This document shows, piece after piece, positions 1 to 8,448 of a stretch of DNA of 64,000 nucleotides. The translations under genes and the position numbers were made by a program. Each line of letters begins with the position of its first letter. Within the stretch, counting starts at the first letter, position 1. Origin of the DNA: Nocardia brasiliensis NBRC 14402 (lineage in GTDB: Bacteria > Actinomycetota > Actinomycetes > Mycobacteriales > Mycobacteriaceae); the NCBI RefSeq assembly GCF_000308475.2, contig NZ_BAFT02000030.1:28823-92822 (forward strand), given 5' to 3'. Under the pieces are notes generated by a model, which was not told where the DNA came from, did not search any database, and was given only the letters and a program-made list of their open reading frames with translations.

Positions 1-735
1 ACGCTGTATCGGATCGAGACCGCGCAGGCTCGGCCGCAACGGCGCACCCTGCAGGCGATGCTCGACCTGTACGGCGTGAGCGAGGAGCAGCGCGAGGACG
101 CCAGCGAACTACTGTCGGACGCACTCAAGCCCGGTATGTCGCGGGCTTACGAGGGCAGCGTCTCCGAGGTCTACGCGGCCTACATCAACTTCGAGGCCGA
201 GGCGCTGTCCGCGCGGCACTACCAGACCTCCACCATTCCTGGACTACTACAGACCATGGAGTACGCGACCGCGGTGATCGACACCTCGATGCCGAAGGTG
301 GAGGCGTCGGTGATGGAGGACCGTGCCCGCGCCAGGATGGACCGCGCCGCCAACCTCACCAAAGAGGAACCGCTCGAGCTGTGGGTGGTGATGGACGAGG
401 CGGCGATCCGGCGTACCGTCGGCGGGCCCGCGGTGATGCGCGGCCAGCTGGACCGGCTGCTCCAGGAAACCAAGCGCAAGAACGTGATTCTGCAGATCCT
501 GCCGTTCGACGCGGGCGCCCACCCCGGGATGGCGGGCTCGTTCACGCTGCTCGACTTCCACGACCCGGCCGATCCGGAACTGGTCTACGTGGAGGGCATC
601 GCGGGCGACGAACTGATCGAGGGCCATCCCGAGATCCGGCGCTTCGGCGTGATCTTCGACCAGTTGCGTGCCATGGCCCTGAGCCCTCGCGATTCCGCGG
701 CGATGATCACCGACGCCGCGGGCAAGATGGGCTGA
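1..735 (+). CDS. Helix-turn-helix/DUF5753 regulator, 5'-truncated by the window edge
   Basis: The reading frame is open from base 1, so the N-terminal Xre-type helix-turn-helix lies before the window; its last helix (TLYRIETAQ) is still visible. The remainder has the DUF5753 look, with the typical segment LSARHYQTSTIPGLLQTMEY followed by a mixed alpha/beta ligand-like domain. Such proteins are abundant DNA-binding regulators in actinomycetes and are often followed by a small DUF397 partner. Here the next gene is convergent and abuts directly, so no DUF397 partner lies downstream. The regulated gene is unknown. Confidence 0.85.
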   Translation, partial: TLYRIETAQARPQRRTLQAMLDLYGVSEEQREDASELLSDALKPGMSRAYEGSVSEVYAAYINFEAEALSARHYQTSTIPGLLQTMEYATAVIDTSMPKVEASVMEDRARARMDRAANLTKEEPLELWVVMDEAAIRRTVGGPAVMRGQLDRLLQETKRKNVILQILPFDAGAHPGMAGSFTLLDFHDPADPELVYVEGIAGDELIEGHPEIRRFGVIFDQLRAMALSPRDSAAMITDAAGKMG

Positions 736-1557
736 CTAGGCGCGGCTGGCCCGGCGGTAGCCGACGGCCGCAGGCACCGCGAACAGCACGATCGCCCCCA
801 CCGACCACGCCACCGTGGCGAGCAGCGGCGCCCGGACCGCCCCGCCGAGGGACAACCCGCGCATCGCGTCGATCGCATGGGTCATCGGTTGATGCGCGAC
901 GATCGGCTGCGCCCAGCGCGGATACGCGCTCAGCGGCGCGAAACCCGTGCTGAAGAACATCATCAGCGACGAGCCGAGCGAAACCGCCTCCACCAAAGCG
1001 GCTTTCGCGGTGCACACGGCGACGGCGGTGACCAGTGTCGCGAAGCCCAGCCCGTAGAGCAGCGGCACGCCGAACAGCGCGAGCCCGGCCAGGACGCCCT
1101 GCTCGAAGCGAAACCCGAGCAGGACTCCCACGGTGAACAACACGGTGGTGCACACCAGGATTCGTACCGCTTCGGCGACGATCCGGGACGCCAAGCCGGA
1201 CGCCCGGTGCACCGGCAGCACCCAGAGCCGGGCCAGCAGTCCCTGGTCGCGCTCCCGGCCCAGCGTGATCGCGCCGGCCAGCGAACCGGACATCACCCCC
1301 ACCAGGGCCACCATCGGCACCGAACCGTACAGCGCACTGGCACCGGCGAAGATCGAGATCTGCTTGCCGAGCACGGTGTTCAACACGATCAGCAGCAGCG
1401 CCGGGAACACCAGCGACTGCACCGTCGTCAACGGATCACGCCCCCAGCGCAGCAGCAACCGCCGCGTCTGGATGACGGTCTGCGGCACCAGCAGTCGCCA
1501 GCTCTCGGTCCGTCCGGACACCACCGGCAATGCCGCGGCAGCGCGAGTTCCGGTCAT
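736..1557 (-). CDS. ABC-2 type transporter permease (DrrB/DrrC-like)
   Basis: About 273 residues with some six hydrophobic segments, resembling the membrane subunits of daunorubicin-resistance-type ABC exporters. The ATG at 1557 was chosen because it overlaps the stop of the upstream permease by four bases (ATGA), implying translational coupling. Longer frames upstream would run deep into that gene. It needs an ATPase partner, but no ATP-binding gene lies next to it. Substrate unknown; lipid or drug export is usual for the family. Confidence 0.85.
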   Translation of the reverse strand: MTGTRAAAALPVVSGRTESWRLLVPQTVIQTRRLLLRWGRDPLTTVQSLVFPALLLIVLNTVLGKQISIFAGASALYGSVPMVALVGVMSGSLAGAITLGRERDQGLLARLWVLPVHRASGLASRIVAEAVRILVCTTVLFTVGVLLGFRFEQGVLAGLALFGVPLLYGLGFATLVTAVAVCTAKAALVEAVSLGSSLMMFFSTGFAPLSAYPRWAQPIVAHQPMTHAIDAMRGLSLGGAVRAPLLATVAWSVGAIVLFAVPAAVGYRRASRA

Positions 1558-2369
1558 CCCGACCTCCGCCTGGCGACCACGGCACCGAGCCCACCGAACA
1601 CCAGGAAAAGGCCTACCGCCCAAGCCAATCCGGGCCCGAGCACCGGCCGGCTCACGACACCGGCGTTGCCGCTCGGGTCACCGGCCAGCGCGCGCATCGC
1701 GTAGACGAACTGGGACACGGGCTGGTTGCGCGCGAATCCTTGCAGCCAGGAGGGGAATTGGTGAGCCGGTGCCAGACCCGTGGACACCAGGCCGAGAACG
1801 AGCTGCGGGAAGATCAGCGCCTGCGAGATCGCCTCGGGCTTGGCGACGATACTGCCGATCAGGTCGGCGCCGAGGGTGAGCGCCAACGCCACCAGCAGCA
1901 CGAAAGCGACGAAACCTGCCGTCTCCAGCCGGCTTCCGTAGAAGCGCACGCCGATCGCCCAGCCGCATACCAGAGCGACGGCCAGCGAGACGGCGGCACG
2001 ATACAGCGCCGCGGCGGTCCGTGCGGCCAACGGCACCGCGGACGGCATCGGCAGCGACCCGAACCGCACGGTGAGCCCGTCTCGAGCATCGGTCGCGGCC
2101 CGGAACGCGGCCGAGGTCGCGCAGAACGCCACCGCCTGCATCACGATCATCGGCAGCAGGAACTGCGCGTAACTGCTGAGTCCGTGCCCGTATCCGCTCA
2201 TCACCAGGTTCAGCGGCACATAGAACCCGAGGGTGAACACCGTGGGCGCGACGACCGCAGTGATCAGCTCGCCGTTGCGCCATGACGGCCGCACCAACCG
2301 GCAGGTCAGCACCCACCACTGCGCCACCGCGCCGAACCGCGGCCGCGGCGCCACGGTGGGCAGGCTCAT
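1554..2369 (-). CDS. ABC-2 type transporter permease, first gene of a two-permease operon
   Basis: About 271 residues, polytopic, with the ABC-2 permease layout including the C-terminal segment that precedes the last helix (FARNQPVSQFVYAMRALAGD), which is typical of DrrB-like subunits. The ATG at 2369 is preferred over the in-frame GTG at 2396 because an SD-like AGGATGAGAG precedes it. The downstream permease overlaps by four bases, so the two probably form a heterodimeric pore. A 21-bp tandem duplication covers the leader and SD region immediately upstream. The ATPase must be encoded elsewhere. Confidence 0.85.
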   Translation of the reverse strand: MSLPTVAPRPRFGAVAQWWVLTCRLVRPSWRNGELITAVVAPTVFTLGFYVPLNLVMSGYGHGLSSYAQFLLPMIVMQAVAFCATSAAFRAATDARDGLTVRFGSLPMPSAVPLAARTAAALYRAAVSLAVALVCGWAIGVRFYGSRLETAGFVAFVLLVALALTLGADLIGSIVAKPEAISQALIFPQLVLGLVSTGLAPAHQFPSWLQGFARNQPVSQFVYAMRALAGDPSGNAGVVSRPVLGPGLAWAVGLFLVFGGLGAVVARRRSG

Positions 2370-2370
2370 T

Positions 2371-2412
2371 CGCACGCTCTCATCCTGCGACCGCACCCTC
2401 TCATCCTGCGGA
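2371..2412. repeat. Tandem duplication of 21 bp in the permease leader
   Basis: Two adjacent 21-base units, 2371-2391 and 2392-2412, differ at only a few positions. On the minus strand each contains GCAGGATGAGAG, so the SD-like sequence of the downstream permease is present twice. It may simply be a replication-slippage product. Confidence 0.75.
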
Positions 2413-2602
2413 CAACCGCACCGGTTCCCGGGGAACCCGCCCCGGTCCGCATGTCGCGGACGGTTGTCTATGGATACCGAGACAGCGGGCGATCCGGTTC
2501 ACCAACCGGGCCAGGTTGCGGCGAAAGCCGCATTCGGTCGACTATTTTCACCTGGTTCTGGGTACTTCATCCATCTGTCACACAGAGACCGGGAGGGGAA
2601 CC

Positions 2603-3982
2603 ATGGCCGACACAACCGCTGAGCGGGCCGCCGAGCCGGAGCTGAAACGGGTGATGGGCCCGGGCTTGCTGCTGCTGTTCGTGGTGGGCGATATTCTCGG
2701 GTCGTCGATTTACGCGCTCACCGGCAAAGTCGCGAACGAAGTGGGTGGCGCGGTCTGGGTGCCGTTCGTGGTCTCGTTCCTGGTCGCCCTGGTCACGGCG
2801 ATGAGCTATCTGGAACTGGTCACCAAATATCCGCACGCGGCGGGCGCGGCCCTCTATACCCACAAGGCTTTCGGCATCCAGTTCTTCACCTTCATGGTGG
2901 CGTTCGCGGTGATGAGTTCCGGTATCACCTCGGCGGCGACAGCCTCCCGGGCCTTCGGCGCCAACTTCTCCGCGGCCTTCGATCTCGACCTCGGCCCGGG
3001 CGCGGTGATCACGCTGATCGCGCTCGGCTTCATGCTCCTCGTCGCCGCGATCAACCTGCGCGGCGTCAGCGAGGGCGTGAAGCTGAACGTGGTGCTCACC
3101 TGCATCGAGCTGACCGGCCTGCTGATCGTCATCGGGATCGGCTGCTGGGCGCTCGGCGTCGGGGACGGCGATTTCAGCCGGATCACCGAATTCGAGACCG
3201 GCGACCGGACCGCCGTCGGCGGCGTCATCGCGGCCACCACCCTGGCGTTCTACGCCATGGTCGGTTTCGAGGACTCGGTCAACATGGCCGAGGAGTGCAA
3301 GCAGCCGAGCCGGATCTTCCCGAAGGTGCTGCTGGCCGGCCTCGCCATCACCGCGCTCATCTACGTGCTGGTGTCCATCACCGCGGTGGCCCTGGTGCCG
3401 ATCGCCGAGCTCGGGCAGGGCGACACCCCGCTGTTGCAGGTGGTGAAGGTCGGCGCACCGGCGTTTCCGACCCATGTCTTCGCCTACATCAGCATGATCG
3501 CCGTGGCGAACACCGCGCTGATCAACATGCTGATGGCCAGTCGCCTGCTCTACGGCATGGCCAGGCAGGGCGTGCTGCCTCGGCAGCTGGGCCGCGTCCA
3601 CTCGGGGCGGCGCACGCCGTTCGTGGCGATCCTGTTCACCACCTTGCTCGCGCTCGGACTGATCGCGTTCGTCGGCGAGGTGCCCGAACTCGGCGGGACC
3701 ACGGCACTGCTGCTGCTCGCGGTGTTCACCGTGGTCAACGTCGCCGTTCTGGTGTTGCGGCGAGATCCGGTCTCGCACGAGCATTTCCGGACGCCGACCG
3801 CGCTACCCGTCATCGGCGCGCTGACGTGCGGCTTCCTGGTGACACCGTTCACCGATCGCAATCCGCAGCAGTACGTGATCGCCGGCATGCTGCTCGGTAT
3901 CGGCGTCGTGCTCTGGGGTGTGAACCACTTCGCGATCAAGCGTCTGCACGCCGAACCGTCCACCGCGGAACCGTCCGCGTAG
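2603..3982 (+). CDS. APC-superfamily amino acid permease
   Basis: About 459 residues with roughly 12 transmembrane segments. The APC signature region is near the N terminus (LLFVVGDILGSSIYALTGKV), followed by a helix-3 region rich in small residues and the FYAMVGFEDSVNMAEECKQP block that is typical of helices 6-7 in these transporters. It should import or exchange amino acids or polyamines across the cytoplasmic membrane using an ion gradient; the substrate cannot be read from sequence. The ATG at 2603 has a strong SD (GGGAGGGG) eight bases upstream, so in-frame sequence back to 2282 is probably not translated. Monocistronic and divergent from the permease pair. Confidence 0.9.
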   Translation: MADTTAERAAEPELKRVMGPGLLLLFVVGDILGSSIYALTGKVANEVGGAVWVPFVVSFLVALVTAMSYLELVTKYPHAAGAALYTHKAFGIQFFTFMVAFAVMSSGITSAATASRAFGANFSAAFDLDLGPGAVITLIALGFMLLVAAINLRGVSEGVKLNVVLTCIELTGLLIVIGIGCWALGVGDGDFSRITEFETGDRTAVGGVIAATTLAFYAMVGFEDSVNMAEECKQPSRIFPKVLLAGLAITALIYVLVSITAVALVPIAELGQGDTPLLQVVKVGAPAFPTHVFAYISMIAVANTALINMLMASRLLYGMARQGVLPRQLGRVHSGRRTPFVAILFTTLLALGLIAFVGEVPELGGTTALLLLAVFTVVNVAVLVLRRDPVSHEHFRTPTALPVIGALTCGFLVTPFTDRNPQQYVIAGMLLGIGVVLWGVNHFAIKRLHAEPSTAEPSA

Positions 3983-4035
3983 TGGCCGATCCGACGGCCC
4001 GGATCAGCGGGTGACGCGAGGCGAACCGGTGGGTA

Positions 4036-4548
4036 ATGTGTGCCGAGATGACCAGCATGGACGCTCGTTTCGGTGATGCCACCCGAACCGTGCCCCTCCC
4101 CAACCCGTGGGATCTGTCCGCGTACCTCGCCGCCGTCGCCGCGCACCGGGGGCGCTCCATCACCCTGCACACCGCGCCGAAGGCGTTGCTGCACGAGATC
4201 GGTTGCGGCGCCGGGGGTCTGTGGGTCGCGCGCACGCACGACGACATCATCGTCTACGACGGCGACGCGACCGGACGCAACGCCGACCACATCGTCCTGC
4301 ACGAGGTGGGGCACATGCTGCTCGGCCACGGCGAGCAGGAGCCGGCCCGCACCGATCCGTTGCCGCCGTCGCTGGCGGTGCTGCTGCCGGCGATGTCACC
4401 GCGATCGATCAAACATGTGCTGGGCCGCCGCGATTTCGGCGAGGATCGCGAACGCGAGGCGGAGGTGTTCGCCGATATGACGATGGTCTACGCGATGTTG
4501 CCGCGGCGGCGGGCTCGCTCGTTCCGGTTGTTCGGCCGCGGCCGGTAG
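4036..4548 (+). CDS. ImmA/IrrE-type zinc metallopeptidase-like protein
   Basis: 170 residues with a clear zinc-protease helix, HIVLHEVGHMLLGH (HExxH plus a third histidine), near residues 93-106. ImmA/IrrE proteins usually cleave or inactivate a partner Xre-family repressor, often in mobile elements or stress switches. No Xre gene is adjacent here, so its target is unknown. The C terminus is Arg-rich (PRRRARSFRLFGRGR). ATG codons at 4036, 4048 and 4057 are all possible; the first is used. The gene abuts the convergent DUF4254 gene with no intergenic base. Confidence 0.75.
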   Translation: MCAEMTSMDARFGDATRTVPLPNPWDLSAYLAAVAAHRGRSITLHTAPKALLHEIGCGAGGLWVARTHDDIIVYDGDATGRNADHIVLHEVGHMLLGHGEQEPARTDPLPPSLAVLLPAMSPRSIKHVLGRRDFGEDREREAEVFADMTMVYAMLPRRRARSFRLFGRGR

Positions 4549-5019
4549 TCACCGGTCGTCGTAGGGATCGTCCGGTAAGCGGCGGATGCCGTGGCGCAGG
4601 TCCTCGACCAGCTGCTGGTAGCCGGCGGCCAGCGCTTCGATGCGCACCCACGCGTCGTAGAAGACGGGTTCCGGGGCATAGGTCAGTGCGGTGCTCGCCT
4701 GCGCGGTCATCTCGGCGAGTCGATCCACCAGCCGGCCGACCGTTTCGGGATGTTCGACCGCGGCGAGTTCCGGGACCGGCGTGGCCAGGGTGACCCAGCG
4801 ATCGATGGTGCGCACCAGCTGGATCCGCCGCCGCTCGATCTTGATCGACTCGGCGGCCGGGGTGCGTTCGCGCGCCAGATGCAGCTGCGCCAGCTCACCG
4901 GCGGCCTCCAGCATCGGGTGGTCCGCGTGCGGAAACCCCCGCAGCGCCGCCAGCAGCAGGTACTTGCCGGGGATGACCCGGTCGTTACCCGAACGGTTCA
5001 CGTCAGCGGCGCCTGACAC
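4549..5019 (-). CDS. DUF4254 family protein
   Basis: About 156 residues, helical and probably cytoplasmic. It contains the recurring DUF4254 features: an HPML..A.ELAQLHLAR stretch, then an I...R..LVRTIDRW segment, then a region on the number of people-style MTAQAS..AL. Function is unknown for the family, which in actinobacteria often sits in glycan or surface-polysaccharide contexts. GTG at 5019 is used; a second GTG at 5001 is equally plausible. It converges on and directly abuts the ImmA/IrrE-type gene. Confidence 0.75.
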   Translation of the reverse strand: MSGAADVNRSGNDRVIPGKYLLLAALRGFPHADHPMLEAAGELAQLHLARERTPAAESIKIERRRIQLVRTIDRWVTLATPVPELAAVEHPETVGRLVDRLAEMTAQASTALTYAPEPVFYDAWVRIEALAAGYQQLVEDLRHGIRRLPDDPYDDR

Positions 5020-5191
5020 ACATCGATAGCGTGAACGAGAGTGCCCCCCTCCACGTCGTTTTCACCCACTTCCGTCGGTCCGACACGCAGCATTCGCCCA
5101 GCTCCCCACCAGTCGGCCGCACGTGCACCGGGCTTCGGCTAACTCTGAGTGACCACACCTTAATCTGCCACTCGGAAGTAATTTCCTGGGG

Positions 5192-6133
5192 CTATGCCCA
5201 ACCGACGCGCCGTCGCAGCCAATCCCGGGCAAGTCCGGCGAAACGTCGTTGATGCGTGCGCAGCTTCGGCGAACTCGGTATCACGGGCTTGCGTGAGTTG
5301 GTGGCCCAGTATCCACCCATCGCACAGACCACCGCATCGACGGCCCCCGGATCGACCGCGGCGGTGACCGGGTGGGTCGCGATGATCGGGTCGGGGTCGA
5401 CCCCGGCTGCCGCGAACGACGGCGCCAGCAGGACCAGGTCGAGCCAGGCCGCGCCCCGGCACGCCCACGCCCAGTCGACCACGAGCACCGCCGCGTCCGC
5501 CCGCCGCAGCAGATTGCTCGGACTCAGATCGGTATGCAGCAGCGTTTCCCCGGAAGCGGCTGCGAGCCAGGTCTTTTCGAGTTCGGCGAGCCGGTCCAGG
5601 TGCCGCAGCGACCAGTCGTCCAAGTCGGTGGGCGGGCCCTGCTCGGCGAAGGTGCGCCACCCGACGAACGCCGAGCCCAGCGCGTCCGCGATGGTCGGTA
5701 CATGCGGTACCGGGTTCGGTGTCAGCACCTGCGCCATCCGTCCGATGGTGCGCAGCACATCGGCCGACTCCCCCGGCTCGGCCAATCGCGGATGCGCGCC
5801 CTCGACCTCGTCGAACGCCGCGACGAACCAGCCGGCGATCTCTTCGCCGAACCGGCACCGCGGCGTCGGCACCCGCTCCGGCAAACACAGCGCCGTCCGT
5901 GCCTCCGACCGGTACGCCGTCGCGAGATCGTCCGCGGCGTCGATCGCTTTCACGAAAACCCGTGCGCCGTTTGCCAACCGCACCCGGGCCGCAAGTCCGT
6001 GACTGAATCCGCCACGCTGGCCGACGGCGCGCCGCACCGTGCCGCCGAGCCGTTCCTCGATACCCGCGCGGACCTCGTGCGGCAGTTGCCCCCAGTCGAT
6101 CCGGAAGGCGGTGTCCTCCTCGATCCCGGTCAT
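5192..6133 (-). CDS. Aminoglycoside phosphotransferase (APH)-family kinase-like protein
   Basis: About 313 residues with the APH/choline-kinase fold motifs. A catalytic loop LLHTDLSPSNLL (HxDxxxxN type) is followed by VVDWAWACRG, which supplies the metal-binding aspartate. A lysine in VFVKAID probably positions ATP. These proteins phosphorylate small hydroxyl-containing molecules; most chromosomal members have unknown substrates and should not be read as resistance genes. ATG at 6133 is preferred over GTG at 6139 because AGGAT lies at better spacing. Standing alone between DUF4254 and an SDR gene, it gives no operon hint. Confidence 0.85.
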   Translation of the reverse strand: MTGIEEDTAFRIDWGQLPHEVRAGIEERLGGTVRRAVGQRGGFSHGLAARVRLANGARVFVKAIDAADDLATAYRSEARTALCLPERVPTPRCRFGEEIAGWFVAAFDEVEGAHPRLAEPGESADVLRTIGRMAQVLTPNPVPHVPTIADALGSAFVGWRTFAEQGPPTDLDDWSLRHLDRLAELEKTWLAAASGETLLHTDLSPSNLLRRADAAVLVVDWAWACRGAAWLDLVLLAPSFAAAGVDPDPIIATHPVTAAVDPGAVDAVVCAMGGYWATNSRKPVIPSSPKLRTHQRRFAGLARDWLRRRVGWA

Positions 6134-6185
6134 GCCCACATCCTGTGGGGTGGCCGCGCCGATCTCCAGTGAATAAGTACCTCGA

Positions 6186-6935
6186 TCAACCCGCGTCGGC
6201 GAGGTAGTCCGGGCCGCCGACGTAGGTGGTGTGGCCGGACTCCGCGGTCGAGGTGGTGGCTTCGGCTACGGCAGTGGCGAATTCGGCAACGGTGGGCAGC
6301 GCGGCCTGCTCGCGCCGAGCCGAGACCGCATCCGGATTCCGGCGTTCCAGCAGTTGCACGATGATCGTGCCGTCGATCATGTCACCGGAAACGATGTGCA
6401 GCGGGATATCTCGCGCGGCGAGCTCGGGAATCATCGCCCGCAGCGCGTCCTCACCGGCGCGCTTGCTCGCGGCGATGGGCTCGTAGTCGGCGGGCACCGG
6501 CTTGCGGCCGTGGAAGTGCGCCTGATGACTCGTGACGAAGACGATCCTGGCGCCGGATGGCATGTGCGGCAGCGCGAATCGCACCAGCCGGGTCTGCGCG
6601 TCCCGGTTGATCGCCATGGCGTAGCCGGGCGCGGCCTGGCGCTCGAGACCGCCCGAGGCATTGAGGACGAGCACGTCGATCCGGCCGAACTGCGCGACGA
6701 TGCCCTCGATCAAGGCGCGGGCCGAATCCTCGTCGGAGATGTCCGCGCCCGCGGTGGACGCGCTACCTCCGGCGGCCACGATCCCGTCGGCGATCACCTT
6801 GGCGCGCTTGAGCTTTTCGCGATAGTTGATGATCACGTGATCACCACCGGCCGCCAGGATCCGGGCCGTTTCCGCTCCGATGCCCCGGGACGCGCCCGTG
6901 ATCAGAACGACCCTCTGTCCGTCTGCTTCGCCCAC
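6186..6935 (-). CDS. Short-chain dehydrogenase/reductase with shifted active-site tyrosine
   Basis: 249 residues with the Rossmann glycine motif TGASRGIG at residues 13-20 and LNASGG near 91, so it should bind NAD(P)H. The catalytic serine is probably S136 (VTSHQ). The usual YxxxK is altered: the lysine is K158 in AASKRAG, but position 154 is isoleucine and the nearest tyrosine is Y151, seven residues before the lysine. I recall this arrangement in a subgroup of actinobacterial SDRs, so it may be natural rather than a lesion. GTG start at 6935. It is divergent from an HxlR regulator that probably controls it. Confidence 0.85.
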   Translation of the reverse strand: MGEADGQRVVLITGASRGIGAETARILAAGGDHVIINYREKLKRAKVIADGIVAAGGSASTAGADISDEDSARALIEGIVAQFGRIDVLVLNASGGLERQAAPGYAMAINRDAQTRLVRFALPHMPSGARIVFVTSHQAHFHGRKPVPADYEPIAASKRAGEDALRAMIPELAARDIPLHIVSGDMIDGTIIVQLLERRNPDAVSARREQAALPTVAEFATAVAEATTSTAESGHTTYVGGPDYLADAG

Positions 6936-6986
6936 CGTCGCCCTCTCGATCGCGGGCCCGGCGGCCCGGCGAATTGCTTCTAATTC

Positions 6987-7006
6987 AGAACCACTATGGT
7001 AGTTCT
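6987..7006. promoter_or_regulatory. Candidate HxlR operator between SDR and hxlR-like gene
   Basis: A 20-bp imperfect palindrome, AGAACCACTATGGTAGTTCT, matches its own complement at 16 of 20 positions. A second, shorter dyad (TTCT..AGAA, 6978-6990) overlaps its left edge. It ends two bases before the ATG of the HxlR gene and lies about 50 bp upstream of the SDR start, as expected for an autoregulated divergent pair. Confidence 0.55.
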
Positions 7007-7008
7007 AA

Positions 7009-7356
7009 ATGAGAAGCGCAAACGGGGCGACGCCACCGAACGGCGGGCGAGATCCGGCGAACGCGCCGGTCCTTGCCGCGATGGAGCTGCTGGGCCAGCG
7101 CTGGATGCTGCGCATCCTGTGGGAATTGGAACCGGGCCGCCTCGGCTTTCTCGAGCTGCGCCGGCGCATGGACAACTGCTCGTCGAGCATGCTCTCGGTC
7201 CGGCTCCAGCACCTGCAAACCGCGGGCCTGATCGTCAAGAACGCGGACAAGTCCTACGAGTTGACCACCGCCGGAACCGGACTCACCGCCGCGCTGCGCC
7301 CGCTCTGGGACTGGTCGCGGCACTGGACGCCCACCGGGGGCGAACCGGCGGTTTGA
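7009..7356 (+). CDS. HxlR-family winged-helix regulator
   Basis: 115 residues with the HxlR signature: MELLGQRWMLRILWEL for the first helices, a recognition helix around SSSMLSVRLQHLQTAGL, and a wing ending in YELTTAGTGL. No conserved N-terminal cysteine is present, so a thiol-sensing mode is not indicated. ATG at 7009 almost touches the upstream palindrome, which suggests a short or leaderless transcript and autorepression. The divergent SDR is the likely target. Confidence 0.9.
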   Translation: MRSANGATPPNGGRDPANAPVLAAMELLGQRWMLRILWELEPGRLGFLELRRRMDNCSSSMLSVRLQHLQTAGLIVKNADKSYELTTAGTGLTAALRPLWDWSRHWTPTGGEPAV

Positions 7357-7389
7357 CCTTCGGCCTACTCGAGACTTCATGATGGCCGG

Positions 7390-8448
7390 GTGGCAGAGTC
7401 CGGCAAATTGATCACGATCGGCGTGCTCGCGCGAGCCAGCGGGCTCACGGCGAGCGCGCTGCGCTTCTACGACGACTGCGGGCTCCTGGTGCCCGCCCAG
7501 GTCGATCCGCTCACCGGGTACCGGTACTACACCGAGGAGCAACGAGAACGCGCGACGCTGATCCGCAGGCTGCGGGCCATCGAGGTGCCGCTCGACGCGA
7601 TCGCCGACATCCTGACCGGTGATGTCCGGCGCGCCGAGCAACTGCTGGATCGGCACGTGGCCGACCTGCACCGGCGGGCACGCGCGGCCGAACAGGCCGC
7701 GGCGGCGATCAAACAGACGCTGGCCGGCGACCGGGTCACTGTGCCCGCGGCGCTGCTCGCCACGGCGTTCCAGCAGGTACGCGCCGCGACTGCGGTGAAT
7801 CCCGAAATCTCGGTCCTGGCAGGCATTTCGTTCGAAGTGGACGCCACATCGCTGACGCTGACCGCCACCGATCGATACCGGCTCTCGACCAGGAGCGTGG
7901 TGCCGCGGGAGCGCCGGGGAGCGGACTGGTCCCTGGTCGTCGACGCACGCGAACTCGGACCGATCATCGAGTGGCTCGGCGAGCTCGACGAAATCGTCGC
8001 GGCGCCAACGGCTCAGGGGCTGAGACTGGTCAGCGGCGATGAACAGCGCTGCTGCGCCGTGATCGACGAGCGGTTCCCGGACTACCGCGCCATGCTGGAC
8101 GCGCTCGCGCCGGCACGGCTGCGCGTGGTCACGGCCCGTGAACCGCTGCTCGCCGCCCTCGAAAGCGCCTCTGCCACCGTTCGATTCGCGGCCGAGCGCA
8201 CCGGGCTCATGATTTCGGACGCCCACGGCGCACACCGGCGGTTGCCCGCCGAGCGCACCGGCCCCGATCTCGCCCTGACCTTCACCACCGCGACGCTGCG
8301 CTCGGCGATCCACAGCGCGCTCGGCCCGGATCTCATGATCGACATCGCCGCCGCCGACCGGCCGGTCGTCGTCCGTTCCGCCACCGACGGCGACCTCACC
8401 ACCCTTGTCATGCCCACCCGTCCCACCGCACCGGAGGAGAACCAATGA
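7390..8448 (+). CDS. MerR-type DNA-binding domain fused to a DNA polymerase III beta-clamp-like domain
   Basis: 352 residues. Residues about 8-75 form a MerR helix-turn-helix (IGVLARASGLTASALRFYDD, then GYRYY). After a helical linker, residues about 120-345 look like the second and third domains of a DnaN sliding clamp: VTVPAALLATAFQQV, LAGISFEVD, LTLTATDRYRLSTRSVV, then RFPDYRAML and a final LVMPTRP. The first clamp domain is missing, so it cannot make a normal six-domain ring. The clamp part may act as a ligand or peptide-binding sensor for the MerR dimer. GTG start at 7390. The next gene overlaps by four bases, so both are cotranslated. Similar fusions are, as I recall, annotated in other actinomycetes without a defined role. 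Confidence 0.85.
   Translation: MAESGKLITIGVLARASGLTASALRFYDDCGLLVPAQVDPLTGYRYYTEEQRERATLIRRLRAIEVPLDAIADILTGDVRRAEQLLDRHVADLHRRARAAEQAAAAIKQTLAGDRVTVPAALLATAFQQVRAATAVNPEISVLAGISFEVDATSLTLTATDRYRLSTRSVVPRERRGADWSLVVDARELGPIIEWLGELDEIVAAPTAQGLRLVSGDEQRCCAVIDERFPDYRAMLDALAPARLRVVTAREPLLAALESASATVRFAAERTGLMISDAHGAHRRLPAERTGPDLALTFTTATLRSAIHSALGPDLMIDIAAADRPVVVRSATDGDLTTLVMPTRPTAPEENQ

Noticed and set aside
5192..6133. Phosphotransferase gene considered as an aminoglycoside-resistance gene
   Set aside because: It shares only fold motifs with APH enzymes; most chromosomal members are not resistance enzymes and the context gives no support.
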